Origin: JBQCEE01 sp051960575
GTDB lineage: Bacteria > Actinomycetota > Actinomycetes > Mycobacteriales > Jatrophihabitantaceae
Assembly (NCBI RefSeq): GCF_051960575.1
Contig: NZ_JBQCEE010000355.1
Location: 1 to 9,793, forward strand
Direction: 5' to 3'
DNA: 9,793 nt
Of this stretch, positions 1 through 6,899 are shown one piece after another. A program made the position numbers and the translations under genes. Below the pieces are notes generated by a model, which saw only the letters and a program-made list of their open reading frames with translations, made no database searches and was not told the origin of the DNA. Within the stretch, counting starts at the first letter, position 1. Each line of letters begins with the position of its first letter.

Positions 1-1319
1 GCCTGCCGAACCGCGCCGCGGCCCTGCGCGCCACCGAGTCGGCGCTGCACCGCGCGCGCCGCACCGGTGTGGTCGTCGCCATGATATTCATCGACATCGA
101 CGGGTTCATGGCCGTGAACGACACGCACGGCCACGCCGCGGGCGACCAGATCCTCATCGCCGTCGCCGACCGCCTGCGCCAGCAGGTGCGCGGCGGCGAC
201 ACCGCCGCCCGGCTCGGCGGCGACGAGTTCGTCGTGCTGCTCGACGACTGCGGCTCCGAGCACCAGGCCGTCGCCATCGCCGAACGGCTCGTGGCCGCGC
301 TGGCCGAACCCGTCGCGCTCGACGACACCACCACCGCGCGGGTCGGTGCCAGCGTCGGTGTCGCGCTCAGCCTCGACGGCGGTGTCGACGCCGACGCCCT
401 GCTGCGCGACGCGGACGCCGCGGTCTACCGGGTCAAGGACACCGGCGGCCACCGCGTCGAGGTCTTCAGCGCGGCGATGCGTGACGAGATCACCGTCCTG
501 CGCGACGTCGAGTCCGCGCTGCGCCGCGCGATCGACCGGCACGAGCTGGTGCTGCAGTACCAGCCGGTCGTCGACCTGCGGCGCCAGGCGATCAGCGGCT
601 TCGAGGCGCTGGTGCGCTGGCAGCGTCCGGACGCCGACGCCCTGCCGCCCTCGGCCTTCCTGCGCATCGCCGAACAGTCGGCGCTGGTGTGCGAACTCGA
701 CCGCTGGGTGCTGTACGCCGCCGCGCAGGAGGCGAGCGCGTGGCCGGGCGACGTCAGTCTGACCGTCAACATCTCCGACCGCTCGCTGCGCCGCGGCGAC
801 CTCGTCGCTGTCGTCCGTGAAGCCCTCACCGGGACGGGCCTGCCGGCGCACCGGCTGCAGCTCGACATCCGCGAGTCGGCCCTCGCCGACGCCGGACGGG
901 TGGCGCCGCAGCTCGACGCCGTGCGCTCGCTCGGTGTGCGCATCGCCGTCGACGACTTCGGCATCGGCCACCGCGAGCTCGACGACCGCGTGCTGCCGCT
1001 CGTCGACGTCGTGAAGACCCATCGCAGCGTGCTGGCCGACAGCGACGGCGCACTGCTCGAGTACGCGGTGCGGACGGCTGCCGCGCACGGTGTCGAGGTG
1101 GTCGTGGAGGGGGTCGAGCGCGACGAGCAGCTGCGCGCAGCCGCCGCGCTGCACTGCACGGCAGCGCAGGGCCACCTGCTCGGCCATCCGGTCAGCGCTG
1201 CGGAGGCGATGCGACGCCTGCAGCCGCGGCGGCGGCCACGGCCACGGCCACATGCTCGTGAACGGGGCGTCGAGCGATGTCTCGGCCGAGATCCGGTGGT
1301 GGCGCCGCTACCCCGGTGA
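1..1319 (+). CDS. GGDEF-EAL cyclic-di-GMP signalling protein, 5' end outside window
   Basis: This is the C-terminal part of a bifunctional diguanylate cyclase/phosphodiesterase-type protein. The frame is open from base 1, where it reads GLPNR, the usual start of a GGDEF domain, so the gene begins upstream and the ATG at 69 is internal. Counting from that ATG, the cyclase domain has FIDIDGF (7-13), an inhibitory RxxD site RGGD (41-44) and intact GGDEF (50-54). The phosphodiesterase domain has EAL (179-181), N234, DDFG (295-298), K316, E347 and Q367. The glutamate expected in the LEITE-type motif, a metal ligand in this family, is aspartate here (LDIRE, 265-269), and the DDFGTGY loop reads DDFGIGH, so phosphodiesterase activity may be reduced. 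The last roughly 30 codons, after about 1224, are Arg/Pro-rich and lose the G/C third-position bias. It lies directly upstream of a full-length paralogue. The fold is sure; net enzymatic direction is not. Confidence 0.93.
   Translation, partial: LPNRAAALRATESALHRARRTGVVVAMIFIDIDGFMAVNDTHGHAAGDQILIAVADRLRQQVRGGDTAARLGGDEFVVLLDDCGSEHQAVAIAERLVAALAEPVALDDTTTARVGASVGVALSLDGGVDADALLRDADAAVYRVKDTGGHRVEVFSAAMRDEITVLRDVESALRRAIDRHELVLQYQPVVDLRRQAISGFEALVRWQRPDADALPPSAFLRIAEQSALVCELDRWVLYAAAQEASAWPGDVSLTVNISDRSLRRGDLVAVVREALTGTGLPAHRLQLDIRESALADAGRVAPQLDAVRSLGVRIAVDDFGIGHRELDDRVLPLVDVVKTHRSVLADSDGALLEYAVRTAAAHGVEVVVEGVERDEQLRAAAALHCTAAQGHLLGHPVSAAEAMRRLQPRRRPRPRPHARERGVERCLGRDPVVAPLPR
219..244 (+). 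repeat. 26-bp exact direct repeat, copy 1 (GGDEF-encoding)
   Basis: This segment, coding for GDEFVVLL and flanking bases, recurs exactly at 2669-2694 in the next gene, 2450 bases downstream. A second exact match (186-200 and 2636-2650) has the same offset. It reflects paralogy of the two GGDEF-EAL genes, not a mobile repeat. Confidence 0.85.
1234..1251 (+). repeat. Three tandem copies of GGCCAC
   Basis: Three perfect hexamers (1234-1239, 1240-1245, 1246-1251) sit in the Arg/Pro-rich 3' tail of the first GGDEF-EAL gene. They follow a GC-rich run and encode RPRPH in the annotated frame. In a neighbouring frame, stop TGA 1259-1261 follows almost at once. Such repeats are slippage-prone, which matters for judging whether the tail frame is original. 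Confidence 0.7.
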
Positions 1320-1393
1320 CGCGAGCGCGACACCGCGTCCGAGCCGATCGGCCCGCGCGGGGCGGGACCTTCGCACCAGATCGTCCCGAGGTC

Positions 1394-3718
1394 ATGACGG
1401 GTTCTCATGTGTCGACCCCGTCGGCCGACGTGGTCGATGTGATCACGGGGCGACCAGCACGCCATCTCATGTGGTGGTTCGCTGCCGCATGCCTGGCCCT
1501 GATGGTCGCCTTCCTGATCGTGCCCGCCGGGCTGCCGCGCGACGCGGTGTACCAGGCGGTCAGTTGCGCCGCGCTGATGGCGATGGTCGCAGGCCTGCGC
1601 CGCAACAACCCGCCGCAGCGGTGGCCGTGGCGACTGATGATCCTCGCGCAGACCCTCTGGGTGATCGGTGACGCGCTGTCGACGTATCTGCCCGACATCG
1701 CGCATGACGACCGCTGGCCGAACATCTCCGACGCCGCCTATCTGGCCGCGTACCCGCTGTTCGCCGCGGGGCTCTTCCTGCTCATCGTCCAGCGTGGACT
1801 GCTGCGCGATCTGGGCGGCTTCCTCGACAGCGCGGTGCTCCAGACGGGGTGCACGCTGCTGATCTGGCTGTTGCTCGCCCAGCCGACCTACGCCGCCGAC
1901 CAGTACTCGAACATCGCGGCCGCGGTGGGGCTCGCCTATCCGATCGGCGACATCCTGCTCGCCGCGCTCGTGATCGGTCTCGTGTCGACGTCGATGCCGC
2001 GGTCGCCGTCGTTCCGGTTGCTGCTGCTCGCGATCGTCCTGCTCGTGGCGGCCGACACCGGCAGCACGCTGCAGGGCCTCTGGTCGAGCTCGGGCGCCGA
2101 CCGGTACGACCTGCTCTGGCTCGCGTCCTACCTCTGCTGGGGCCTCGCGGCGCTGCACCCGTCGATGCGAGACCTCGGCGCCCGCGAGCAGTCGACCGTC
2201 ACCACCTTCTCCCGCACACGCCTCGTCGCGATGACCGTCGCGGTGCTCGTCGGCCCGGCCGCGCTCGCGGTCGAGAACGCCATGGGCCTCACCATGCACG
2301 TCACCGCGATCGTCATCGGCACGGTCGCGACGTTCGGCATCGTCGTGGCCCGCATGCGCCTGGTCATCAGCCAGCTCGCCGCGGCCTACGGCGAACGCAC
2401 CGCACTGCAGGACGAACTGGCGCACACGGCCTCGCACGACGCCCTCACCGGGCTGTCGAACCGCGCCGACGCGATGCGGGCGATCACGGCCGCGTTGCAG
2501 CGGGCGCAGCGCGACGGCAGCACCACCGCCCTGCTGTTCATCGACCTCGACGGCTTCAAGGGCGTCAACGACACCTACGGTCATGCGGCCGGCGATCTGG
2601 TGCTGCGGGCCGTCGCGCACCGGCTCACCGACATCGTGCGCGGCGGCGACCTCGCTGCGCGCTTCGGTGGCGACGAGTTCGTCGTGCTGCTCGAGCGGCT
2701 CGCCGGCGAGCGCGACGCAGTCGTCGTCGCCGAGCGCATCATCGCCGCTGTCAGCGAGCCGATCGTCTTCACCGAGCAGACCACCGCCCGCATCGGCGCG
2801 AGCGTCGGGATCGCCTTCGCCCGCGACCACGACGTCGATGCTCAACGCCTGTTGCACGAGGCGGACACCGCCGTCTACCGGGTCAAGGCCTTCGGCGGCA
2901 ACCGCGCCGAGATCTTCGACGACGGCATGCGCGCGGACATCGAGCGCCGGCTCGAGCTCGAGGCGGCGGTGACGAACGCCGTGCGCAACGACGAGCTCGT
3001 GCTGCACTACCAGCCCGTCGTCGCGCTCGACCGCGGCGAGATCACCGGTTTCGAGGCGCTCGTGCGCTGGCAGCGACCCGGGCACGGCATCGTCGCGCCG
3101 GCCGACTTCCTGCCCGCCATCGAGAGCCTGCCGGTCATCGACGAACTGGACGCGTGGGTGCTGCGCACGGCGACCCGCCAAGCCGCGGCGTGGAACGCCG
3201 AGGGCCGCGCGTTGACGATGGCCGTCAACATCTCGTCCCACCACCTGCGCAGCGCGGGCGTGGTCGAGGCCGTACGGGCCGCGCTGGACGCATCGGGACT
3301 CGCCCCCGACCGGCTGATGCTCGAGGTGGCCGAGACGGCGTTCGTCGACCACCAGGTCGCGGCGCAGCAAATCGCGAAGCTGCACGACCTGGGCGTCTCG
3401 ATCAGCATCGACGACTTCGGCACCGGCTACAACTGGGTCACCCGGCTGCGGTTGCCGCACGCCGACGTCATCAAGACCGACCGCAGCTTCCTCGGCGCCC
3501 AGCAGGGCGGCCGGGCGCTGCTCGAGTACACGGTGCAGGTGGCACACGCCTTCGGCATCCCGGTCGTGGTCGAGGGCGTCGAGCGGGCCGAGCAGCTCGA
3601 ATGGGTCCGCTCGCTCGGCTGCGAGTCGGCGCAGGGCTACCTGCTCGGTACGCCGGTGCCCGCCGACGAGGTCGAGCACCTGCTGGTCGAGGGCACCGGA
3701 CTCACCCGCTCGGCCTGA
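1394..3718 (+). CDS. Membrane-bound GGDEF-EAL diguanylate cyclase/phosphodiesterase
   Basis: This makes and/or degrades cyclic-di-GMP at the membrane. From the ATG at 1394 (774 residues), about nine or ten hydrophobic helices span residues 25-320 and end with the ALHPSMRDL signature common in actinobacterial proteins of this type. The cyclase domain starts near 350 (DALTGLSNR), with RGGD inhibitory site at 416-419 and GGDEF at 425-429. The phosphodiesterase domain carries EAL (554-556), N612, E644, DDFGTG (673-678), K694, E727 and Q747, so all recognised catalytic residues are present. The start is uncertain: GTG 1316 overlaps the previous stop as GTGA, ATG 1277 overlaps that gene more, GTG 1409 is possible, and none has a convincing ribosome binding site. 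Third-position G/C bias is weak before about 1485, so I prefer a late start. Probably co-transcribed with its upstream paralogue. The membrane part may be a sensor; its ligand is unknown. Confidence 0.93.
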   Translation: MTGSHVSTPSADVVDVITGRPARHLMWWFAAACLALMVAFLIVPAGLPRDAVYQAVSCAALMAMVAGLRRNNPPQRWPWRLMILAQTLWVIGDALSTYLPDIAHDDRWPNISDAAYLAAYPLFAAGLFLLIVQRGLLRDLGGFLDSAVLQTGCTLLIWLLLAQPTYAADQYSNIAAAVGLAYPIGDILLAALVIGLVSTSMPRSPSFRLLLLAIVLLVAADTGSTLQGLWSSSGADRYDLLWLASYLCWGLAALHPSMRDLGAREQSTVTTFSRTRLVAMTVAVLVGPAALAVENAMGLTMHVTAIVIGTVATFGIVVARMRLVISQLAAAYGERTALQDELAHTASHDALTGLSNRADAMRAITAALQRAQRDGSTTALLFIDLDGFKGVNDTYGHAAGDLVLRAVAHRLTDIVRGGDLAARFGGDEFVVLLERLAGERDAVVVAERIIAAVSEPIVFTEQTTARIGASVGIAFARDHDVDAQRLLHEADTAVYRVKAFGGNRAEIFDDGMRADIERRLELEAAVTNAVRNDELVLHYQPVVALDRGEITGFEALVRWQRPGHGIVAPADFLPAIESLPVIDELDAWVLRTATRQAAAWNAEGRALTMAVNISSHHLRSAGVVEAVRAALDASGLAPDRLMLEVAETAFVDHQVAAQQIAKLHDLGVSISIDDFGTGYNWVTRLRLPHADVIKTDRSFLGAQQGGRALLEYTVQVAHAFGIPVVVEGVERAEQLEWVRSLGCESAQGYLLGTPVPADEVEHLLVEGTGLTRSA
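2669..2694 (+). repeat. 26-bp exact direct repeat, copy 2 (GGDEF-encoding)
   Basis: Exact partner of 219-244, encoding the same GDEFVVLL segment in the second GGDEF-EAL gene. It marks the most conserved part of the two tandem paralogues. Confidence 0.85.
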
Positions 3719-3750
3719 CCACTCCGTGCCGCGGCGTGCACAATCGCGGC
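3715..3750 (+). promoter_or_regulatory. Candidate leaderless promoter of the FAD oxidoreductase gene
   Basis: A CACAAT hexamer (3739-3744), preceded by TG at 3737-3738, lies six bases before ATG 3751. A CTGACC hexamer (3715-3720), overlapping the stop of the preceding gene, is 18 bases further upstream and resembles a -35 element. No Shine-Dalgarno sequence is visible before this ATG. The arrangement would place the transcript start at or next to the start codon. This is a pattern-based prediction. Confidence 0.45.
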
Positions 3751-5145
3751 ATGGCCGACGCCACGAAGCACGCCCTCGACGACCTGATCGACGCGCTGCC
3801 GCCGGACACGGTGATCACCGACCCGGACGTCATCGCCTCGTACCGGCAGTGCTGGTCGCACGACCCGAACGCGGGCACGCCGCAGGCGGTCGTGCGCGCG
3901 AACTCGACCGCCGACGTGCAGGCCACGCTGCGATGGGCGTCGGCGACCGGTACGAAGATCGTGCCGCGCGGTGCGGGCACCAGCCTGTCGGGCGGATCGA
4001 CCGGCGTCGAGGGTGCGGTCACCCTGAGTCTCGAGCGCATGCGCGACATCGTCATCGACTCGGTCACCCGCGTCGCCCACGCGCAGCCCGGCGCCCTGAA
4101 CGCCGAGGTGAAGCAGGCCGCCGCCGCGCACGGCCTCTGGTACCCGCCCGACCCGTCGTCGTTCGAGATCTGCTCGATCGGCGGCAACGCGGCCACGAAC
4201 GCCGGCGGCCTGTGCTGCGTCAAGTACGGCGTCACGACCGACTACGTGCTCGGCATGGAGGTCGTGCTCGCCGACGGCACCGCCCTGACCCTCGGCGGCC
4301 CGCGGGTGAAGGACGTCGCCGGGCTGTCGCTGACCAAACTGTTCGTCGGCTCGGAAGGCACGCTCGGCATCATCACCGCGCTCACGCTGCGTCTGCTGCC
4401 CGCGCCGCCGGTCGGCGCCACGCTCGTCGCCAACTTCCCTTCGGTGGACGCCGCCGCCCAGGCCGTCGTCGCGATCACCGCGTCTGTGCGCCCGGCGCTG
4501 CTCGAGCTGATGGACAACGGCTCGATCAACGCCGTCGAGGACATGCTCGCGATGGGCCTCGACCGCACGGCCGGCGCGCTGCTCGTCGCGCGGTCGGACG
4601 CACCCGGGCTCGCCGCCGACGCCGAGATCGAGGCGATGGCGACCGCCTGCACGTCGGCGGGTGCGGCCGAGGTGTTCACGACGACCGACCCGGACGAGGG
4701 CGAGGCGTTCCTCGTCGCCCGGCGCGCCGCCTTCCCCGCCATGGAGCGGCTCGGGTCGCTGCTGCTCGAGGACGTCGGCGTGCCGCTGCCGCAGCTGCCC
4801 GCGCTAGTGCGCGGCGTCGAGGCGATCGCGGCCGAGCGCGACACGCACATCGTGCTCGTCGCCCACGCGGGCGACGGCAACACGCACCCGATCATCGCCT
4901 ACCCGCCGGGCGACGCGGAGGCCGCGGCGCGGGCCGAGCTCGCCTTCGCCGAGATCATGGAACTCGCCATCTCCCTCGGCGGGACGATCACCGGCGAGCA
5001 CGGCGTCGGCCGGCTCAAGGCGCCGTGGCTGCCCGCGCAGCTCGGCCCCGACGTGATGGCGCTGACCCGGCGGATCAAGGACGCCCTCGACCCGCAGGGG
5101 CTGCTCAACCCGGGTGTCGTGCTGCCGGCCGTGCTGCCCGGATGA
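3751..5145 (+). CDS. FAD-linked oxidoreductase, GlcD / D-lactate dehydrogenase type
   Basis: A 464-residue flavoprotein of the vanillyl-alcohol-oxidase family, expected to oxidise a D-2-hydroxyacid such as D-lactate, glycolate or D-2-hydroxyglutarate. The N-terminal FAD-binding domain shows PRGAGTSLSGG (72-82), PPDPSS (132-137), IGGNAATNAGG (143-153) and GSEGTLGIIT (200-209). The C-terminal domain has HAGDGNTH (372-379) and GEHGVG (415-420); the two histidines and the glutamate match the divalent-metal site known in D-2-hydroxyacid dehydrogenases of this family. The length is typical. There is no signal peptide, so it should be cytoplasmic or membrane-peripheral. GlcE- and GlcF-like partners are absent nearby, so it probably works alone and passes electrons to an unidentified acceptor. 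It begins 32 bases after the GGDEF-EAL gene and its stop overlaps the next start in ATGA, implying translational coupling. The exact substrate cannot be read from sequence. Confidence 0.92.
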   Translation: MADATKHALDDLIDALPPDTVITDPDVIASYRQCWSHDPNAGTPQAVVRANSTADVQATLRWASATGTKIVPRGAGTSLSGGSTGVEGAVTLSLERMRDIVIDSVTRVAHAQPGALNAEVKQAAAAHGLWYPPDPSSFEICSIGGNAATNAGGLCCVKYGVTTDYVLGMEVVLADGTALTLGGPRVKDVAGLSLTKLFVGSEGTLGIITALTLRLLPAPPVGATLVANFPSVDAAAQAVVAITASVRPALLELMDNGSINAVEDMLAMGLDRTAGALLVARSDAPGLAADAEIEAMATACTSAGAAEVFTTTDPDEGEAFLVARRAAFPAMERLGSLLLEDVGVPLPQLPALVRGVEAIAAERDTHIVLVAHAGDGNTHPIIAYPPGDAEAAARAELAFAEIMELAISLGGTITGEHGVGRLKAPWLPAQLGPDVMALTRRIKDALDPQGLLNPGVVLPAVLPG

Positions 5146-5780
5146 CCGTCACCCTGCTCGTCCTCACCGCCGTCGTCGCGGTCGTCGACTGGGTCGCGGT
5201 GGACCTCGGCCGCACGCGGGTCGAGTTCGTCGCCAAGCCGCTCACGCTCGCGCTGCTGTTCGCCGCGGCCGCCGTCGGCGACCTGGGCCCGGCGCAGCCC
5301 TGGGTGCTCGCCGGGCTGGTACTCGGGCTTGCCGGCGACATCGCGCTCATGCTGTCGGACAAGGGCCGCACCGACCCGCCGTTCCTGCTCGGGCTCGGAT
5401 CCTTCCTGCTCGGCCACCTCGCCTACCTCATCGGCTTCCTGCGTCACGGCACGCGCGGCATCGACGTCGCCGCCGGACTGCTCATCGTGCTCGGCGCCTT
5501 CGCGCTGGTGATGCCGGTGCTGCTGCGCGGCGCGGCCGCGCGGGCAGGCACGACGTTCGCGGGCATCGTCGCCGGGTACGGGGTGGCGCTCGGCGTCATG
5601 GCCGTGGCGGCCGCGGGCACCGGCGTCGTGGCGGTGGCCGTCGGCGGGGTGCTGTTCCTCGCGTCCGACTCACTGCTGGGCTACCAGCGCTTCGTGCGCA
5701 CGGTGCCCCACGGCGACGTCGGCGTCATCGTCACCTATCACGCGGCGCAGTTCCTCTTCGTGGTCGGTCTGCTGCGCTAG
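5142..5780 (+). CDS. YhhN/TMEM86 family membrane protein, putative lysoplasmalogenase
   Basis: A 212-residue polytopic membrane protein with about eight hydrophobic helices filling nearly its whole length, as usual for this family. Family features visible are KP (32-33), GDIALML (65-71), GLGSFLLGH (84-92), LFLASDSLLGYQRF (171-184) and YHAAQ (199-203). The animal members TMEM86A/B hydrolyse the vinyl-ether bond of lysoplasmalogen, giving a fatty aldehyde and a glycerophospho-head group, and bacterial homologues with this activity have been reported. The acidic residues in GD and SD are the likely catalytic ones. The start ATG lies inside the ATGA overlap with the preceding flavoprotein gene, so the two are almost certainly translated from one message. 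Family placement is good; activity on plasmalogens here is inferred, and whether this organism makes such lipids is unknown. Confidence 0.88.
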   Translation: MTVTLLVLTAVVAVVDWVAVDLGRTRVEFVAKPLTLALLFAAAAVGDLGPAQPWVLAGLVLGLAGDIALMLSDKGRTDPPFLLGLGSFLLGHLAYLIGFLRHGTRGIDVAAGLLIVLGAFALVMPVLLRGAAARAGTTFAGIVAGYGVALGVMAVAAAGTGVVAVAVGGVLFLASDSLLGYQRFVRTVPHGDVGVIVTYHAAQFLFVVGLLR

Positions 5781-5781
5781 C

Positions 5782-5793
5782 TACGCTCCGAGC
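5782..5793 (+). promoter_or_regulatory. Candidate leaderless -10 element before the RBBP9-like gene
   Basis: TACGCT (5782-5787) starts two bases after the stop of the YhhN-type gene and is followed by six bases and then GTG 5794. No Shine-Dalgarno sequence is present. The spacing equals that before the flavoprotein gene. No good -35 element is visible, so readthrough from upstream may also supply transcripts. Confidence 0.4.
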
Positions 5794-6381
5794 GTGCCCC
5801 GTCGTCCGCAGCGTTCCGTCCCCGTCGTGCTCGTCCCCGGGTGGGAGGGCTCGGAGGAGGGCCACTGGCAGCGCTGGCTCGCCGGGCAACTGACCGAGGC
5901 CGGACGCGAGGTGCACTGGGCCGACCTCGGCGACGTCGACGACCCCTCGCTCGACCGGTGGCTGTCGGGGCTGCGCGCCACCCTCGCGCCGCTGCCCGCC
6001 GACGGGTTCGACCTCGTCGCGCACTCGCTCGGCGCCGTGCTGTGGCTGCACCACGCGGCCGACCCGGGCGACTCGCCGCGTCCGGCGCGCGTCGCGCTGG
6101 TGTCACCGCCCTCGCCGGGGACCACGATCGAGGCGATCGCGGAGTTCTTCCCGCCGCCGATCGACATCGACGCCGTGCGCCGCGCCGCCGACGGCACCGT
6201 GCTCGTCGCGGGCGACGACGACCCGTACCTGCCCGAGGGCATCGCCGCCGCCTATGCGACACCGCTGAAGATCGCGACGACCGTCGTGCCCGGCGGCGCG
6301 CACCTCAACACCGCCGCGGGCTTCGGCGAGTGGCCCGCGGTGCTCGACTGGTGCCGCCGCGACAACCTCGCCTTCTACTGA
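5794..6381 (+). CDS. RBBP9/YdeN-like serine hydrolase
   Basis: A 195-residue compact alpha/beta hydrolase of the RBBP9 (Ser_hydrolase) family. Visible motifs are VPGWEGSEEGHWQRWL (14-29), characteristic of the family; the nucleophile elbow AHSLG with S78; GDDDPYLP with acid D143; and GGAHLNTAAGFGEWP with catalytic H170. The triad is complete and the length fits the family's usual size of about 180-200 residues. No signal peptide or membrane segment is seen, so it is cytoplasmic. Substrates of this family are poorly known; serine-esterase-like activity is expected. It starts with GTG 13 bases after the YhhN-type gene and is probably in the same transcription unit, with a possible extra leaderless start. 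Whether it acts on lipids like its neighbour is unknown. Confidence 0.9.
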   Translation: MPRRPQRSVPVVLVPGWEGSEEGHWQRWLAGQLTEAGREVHWADLGDVDDPSLDRWLSGLRATLAPLPADGFDLVAHSLGAVLWLHHAADPGDSPRPARVALVSPPSPGTTIEAIAEFFPPPIDIDAVRRAADGTVLVAGDDDPYLPEGIAAAYATPLKIATTVVPGGAHLNTAAGFGEWPAVLDWCRRDNLAFY

Positions 6382-6483
6382 CCCCCGCGATGATCACGAC
6401 CACGGCCGAGCGAGAGACGGCCGAAGTTGTCGTACCCCTCGTGCACAGTGCGCTTCGACGGGCAAGGCGCGGCGAGCAGTAGC

Positions 6484-6490
6484 GGAGGGG
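6484..6490 (+). promoter_or_regulatory. Strong ribosome binding site GGAGGGG
   Basis: GGAGGGG ends four bases before ATG 6495 and fixes that start. Unlike the apparently leaderless genes at 3751, 5794 and 7821, this gene should have a real 5' leader. The 113-base gap from 6382 contains a short direct repeat, ACGGCCGA at 6402-6409 and 6417-6424, but no convincing promoter or terminator. Confidence 0.75.
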
Positions 6491-6494
6491 CGAC

Positions 6495-6899
6495 ATGAGG
6501 ATCTTGACGGCGACCAGTCAGGGGCAGGGCGGGCGGAGCAACGACTTCACCTGGACGTACGAGGGCGAGCTGGTCTGGCCAGGAGTGGTGTGCGGGCGCG
6601 ACCGGGCGGATCCCGACGGCGGCTGCGGGTGCGGCCGGTCGTTCAGCGGGCTCAACTCGCACCGGGCGACGACGACGGCGTTGGTGCGCGACCTGCCGCT
6701 GACCGCGGCAGATGTGCGGGCAGCGCTGGCGGGCTATCTCGAGAGCGCCGGCTACCCGGCCATGACGCCGAGGACGCTCGCCGAGACGGTCGAGACGCTG
6801 CTCGCCGCCGTCGCGGAGTGGCCCGTCGGCGCGGTCATCGAGCGGCGGGGTGACCACCTGCAGCAGCGACGACCGATCCCGGCACCGTCGGACGGGTGA
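6495..6899 (+). CDS. Conserved-looking actinobacterial hypothetical protein
   Basis: A 134-residue soluble protein of unknown function. It begins MRILTATSQGQG, followed by NDFTWTYEGELV (16-27), a cysteine-rich patch with C33, C44 and C46 in a GGCGCGRSFSGL stretch (42-53), then ATTTALV (58-64) and a predicted alpha-helical C-terminal half (71-107). I recall similar small proteins in many actinobacteria, grouped as an uncharacterised domain (I believe DUF7715, not verified). Three cysteines and H56 could bind a metal, but a complete site is not clear. A strong ribosome binding site and third-position G/C bias support coding. The 3' end overlaps the convergent hydroxylase gene by 65 bases, so its last 22 codons are read on both strands and may not be conserved. 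No function should be assigned. Confidence 0.8.
   Translation: MRILTATSQGQGGRSNDFTWTYEGELVWPGVVCGRDRADPDGGCGCGRSFSGLNSHRATTTALVRDLPLTAADVRAALAGYLESAGYPAMTPRTLAETVETLLAAVAEWPVGAVIERRGDHLQQRRPIPAPSDG

Noticed and set aside
425..3679. Very long minus-strand open frame (about 1084 codons) opposite the two GGDEF-EAL genes
   Set aside because: It is a by-product of G/C-biased third positions of the real plus-strand genes. Its translation is Arg/Asp/His-rich with no domain, whereas the plus strand carries complete, recognisable domains.
1849..3750. Upstream in-frame extension of the FAD oxidoreductase into the GGDEF-EAL gene
   Set aside because: The extension is an Arg-rich shadow of the GGDEF-EAL gene. 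Flavoprotein-like sequence begins at ATG 3751, which has a promoter-like element just before it.
3751..5145. Alkyl-dihydroxyacetone-phosphate synthase (ether-lipid synthesis, same flavoprotein family)
   Set aside because: It was tempting given the ether-lipid neighbours, but the HAGDGNTH and GEHGVG motifs and the IGGNAATNAGGLCC stretch fit GlcD/D-lactate dehydrogenase, not the synthase.
6402..6424. Short direct repeat ACGGCCGA twice with a 15-base period
   Set aside because: In DNA this GC-rich an 8-base repeat can arise by chance, and no promoter element lies next to it.
6390..6482. 30-residue small open frame just before the hypothetical gene, possible leader peptide
   Set aside because: About 8 of 30 codons end in A/T, unlike real genes here, and there is no ribosome binding site or convincing -10 spacing. 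Probably untranslated leader.
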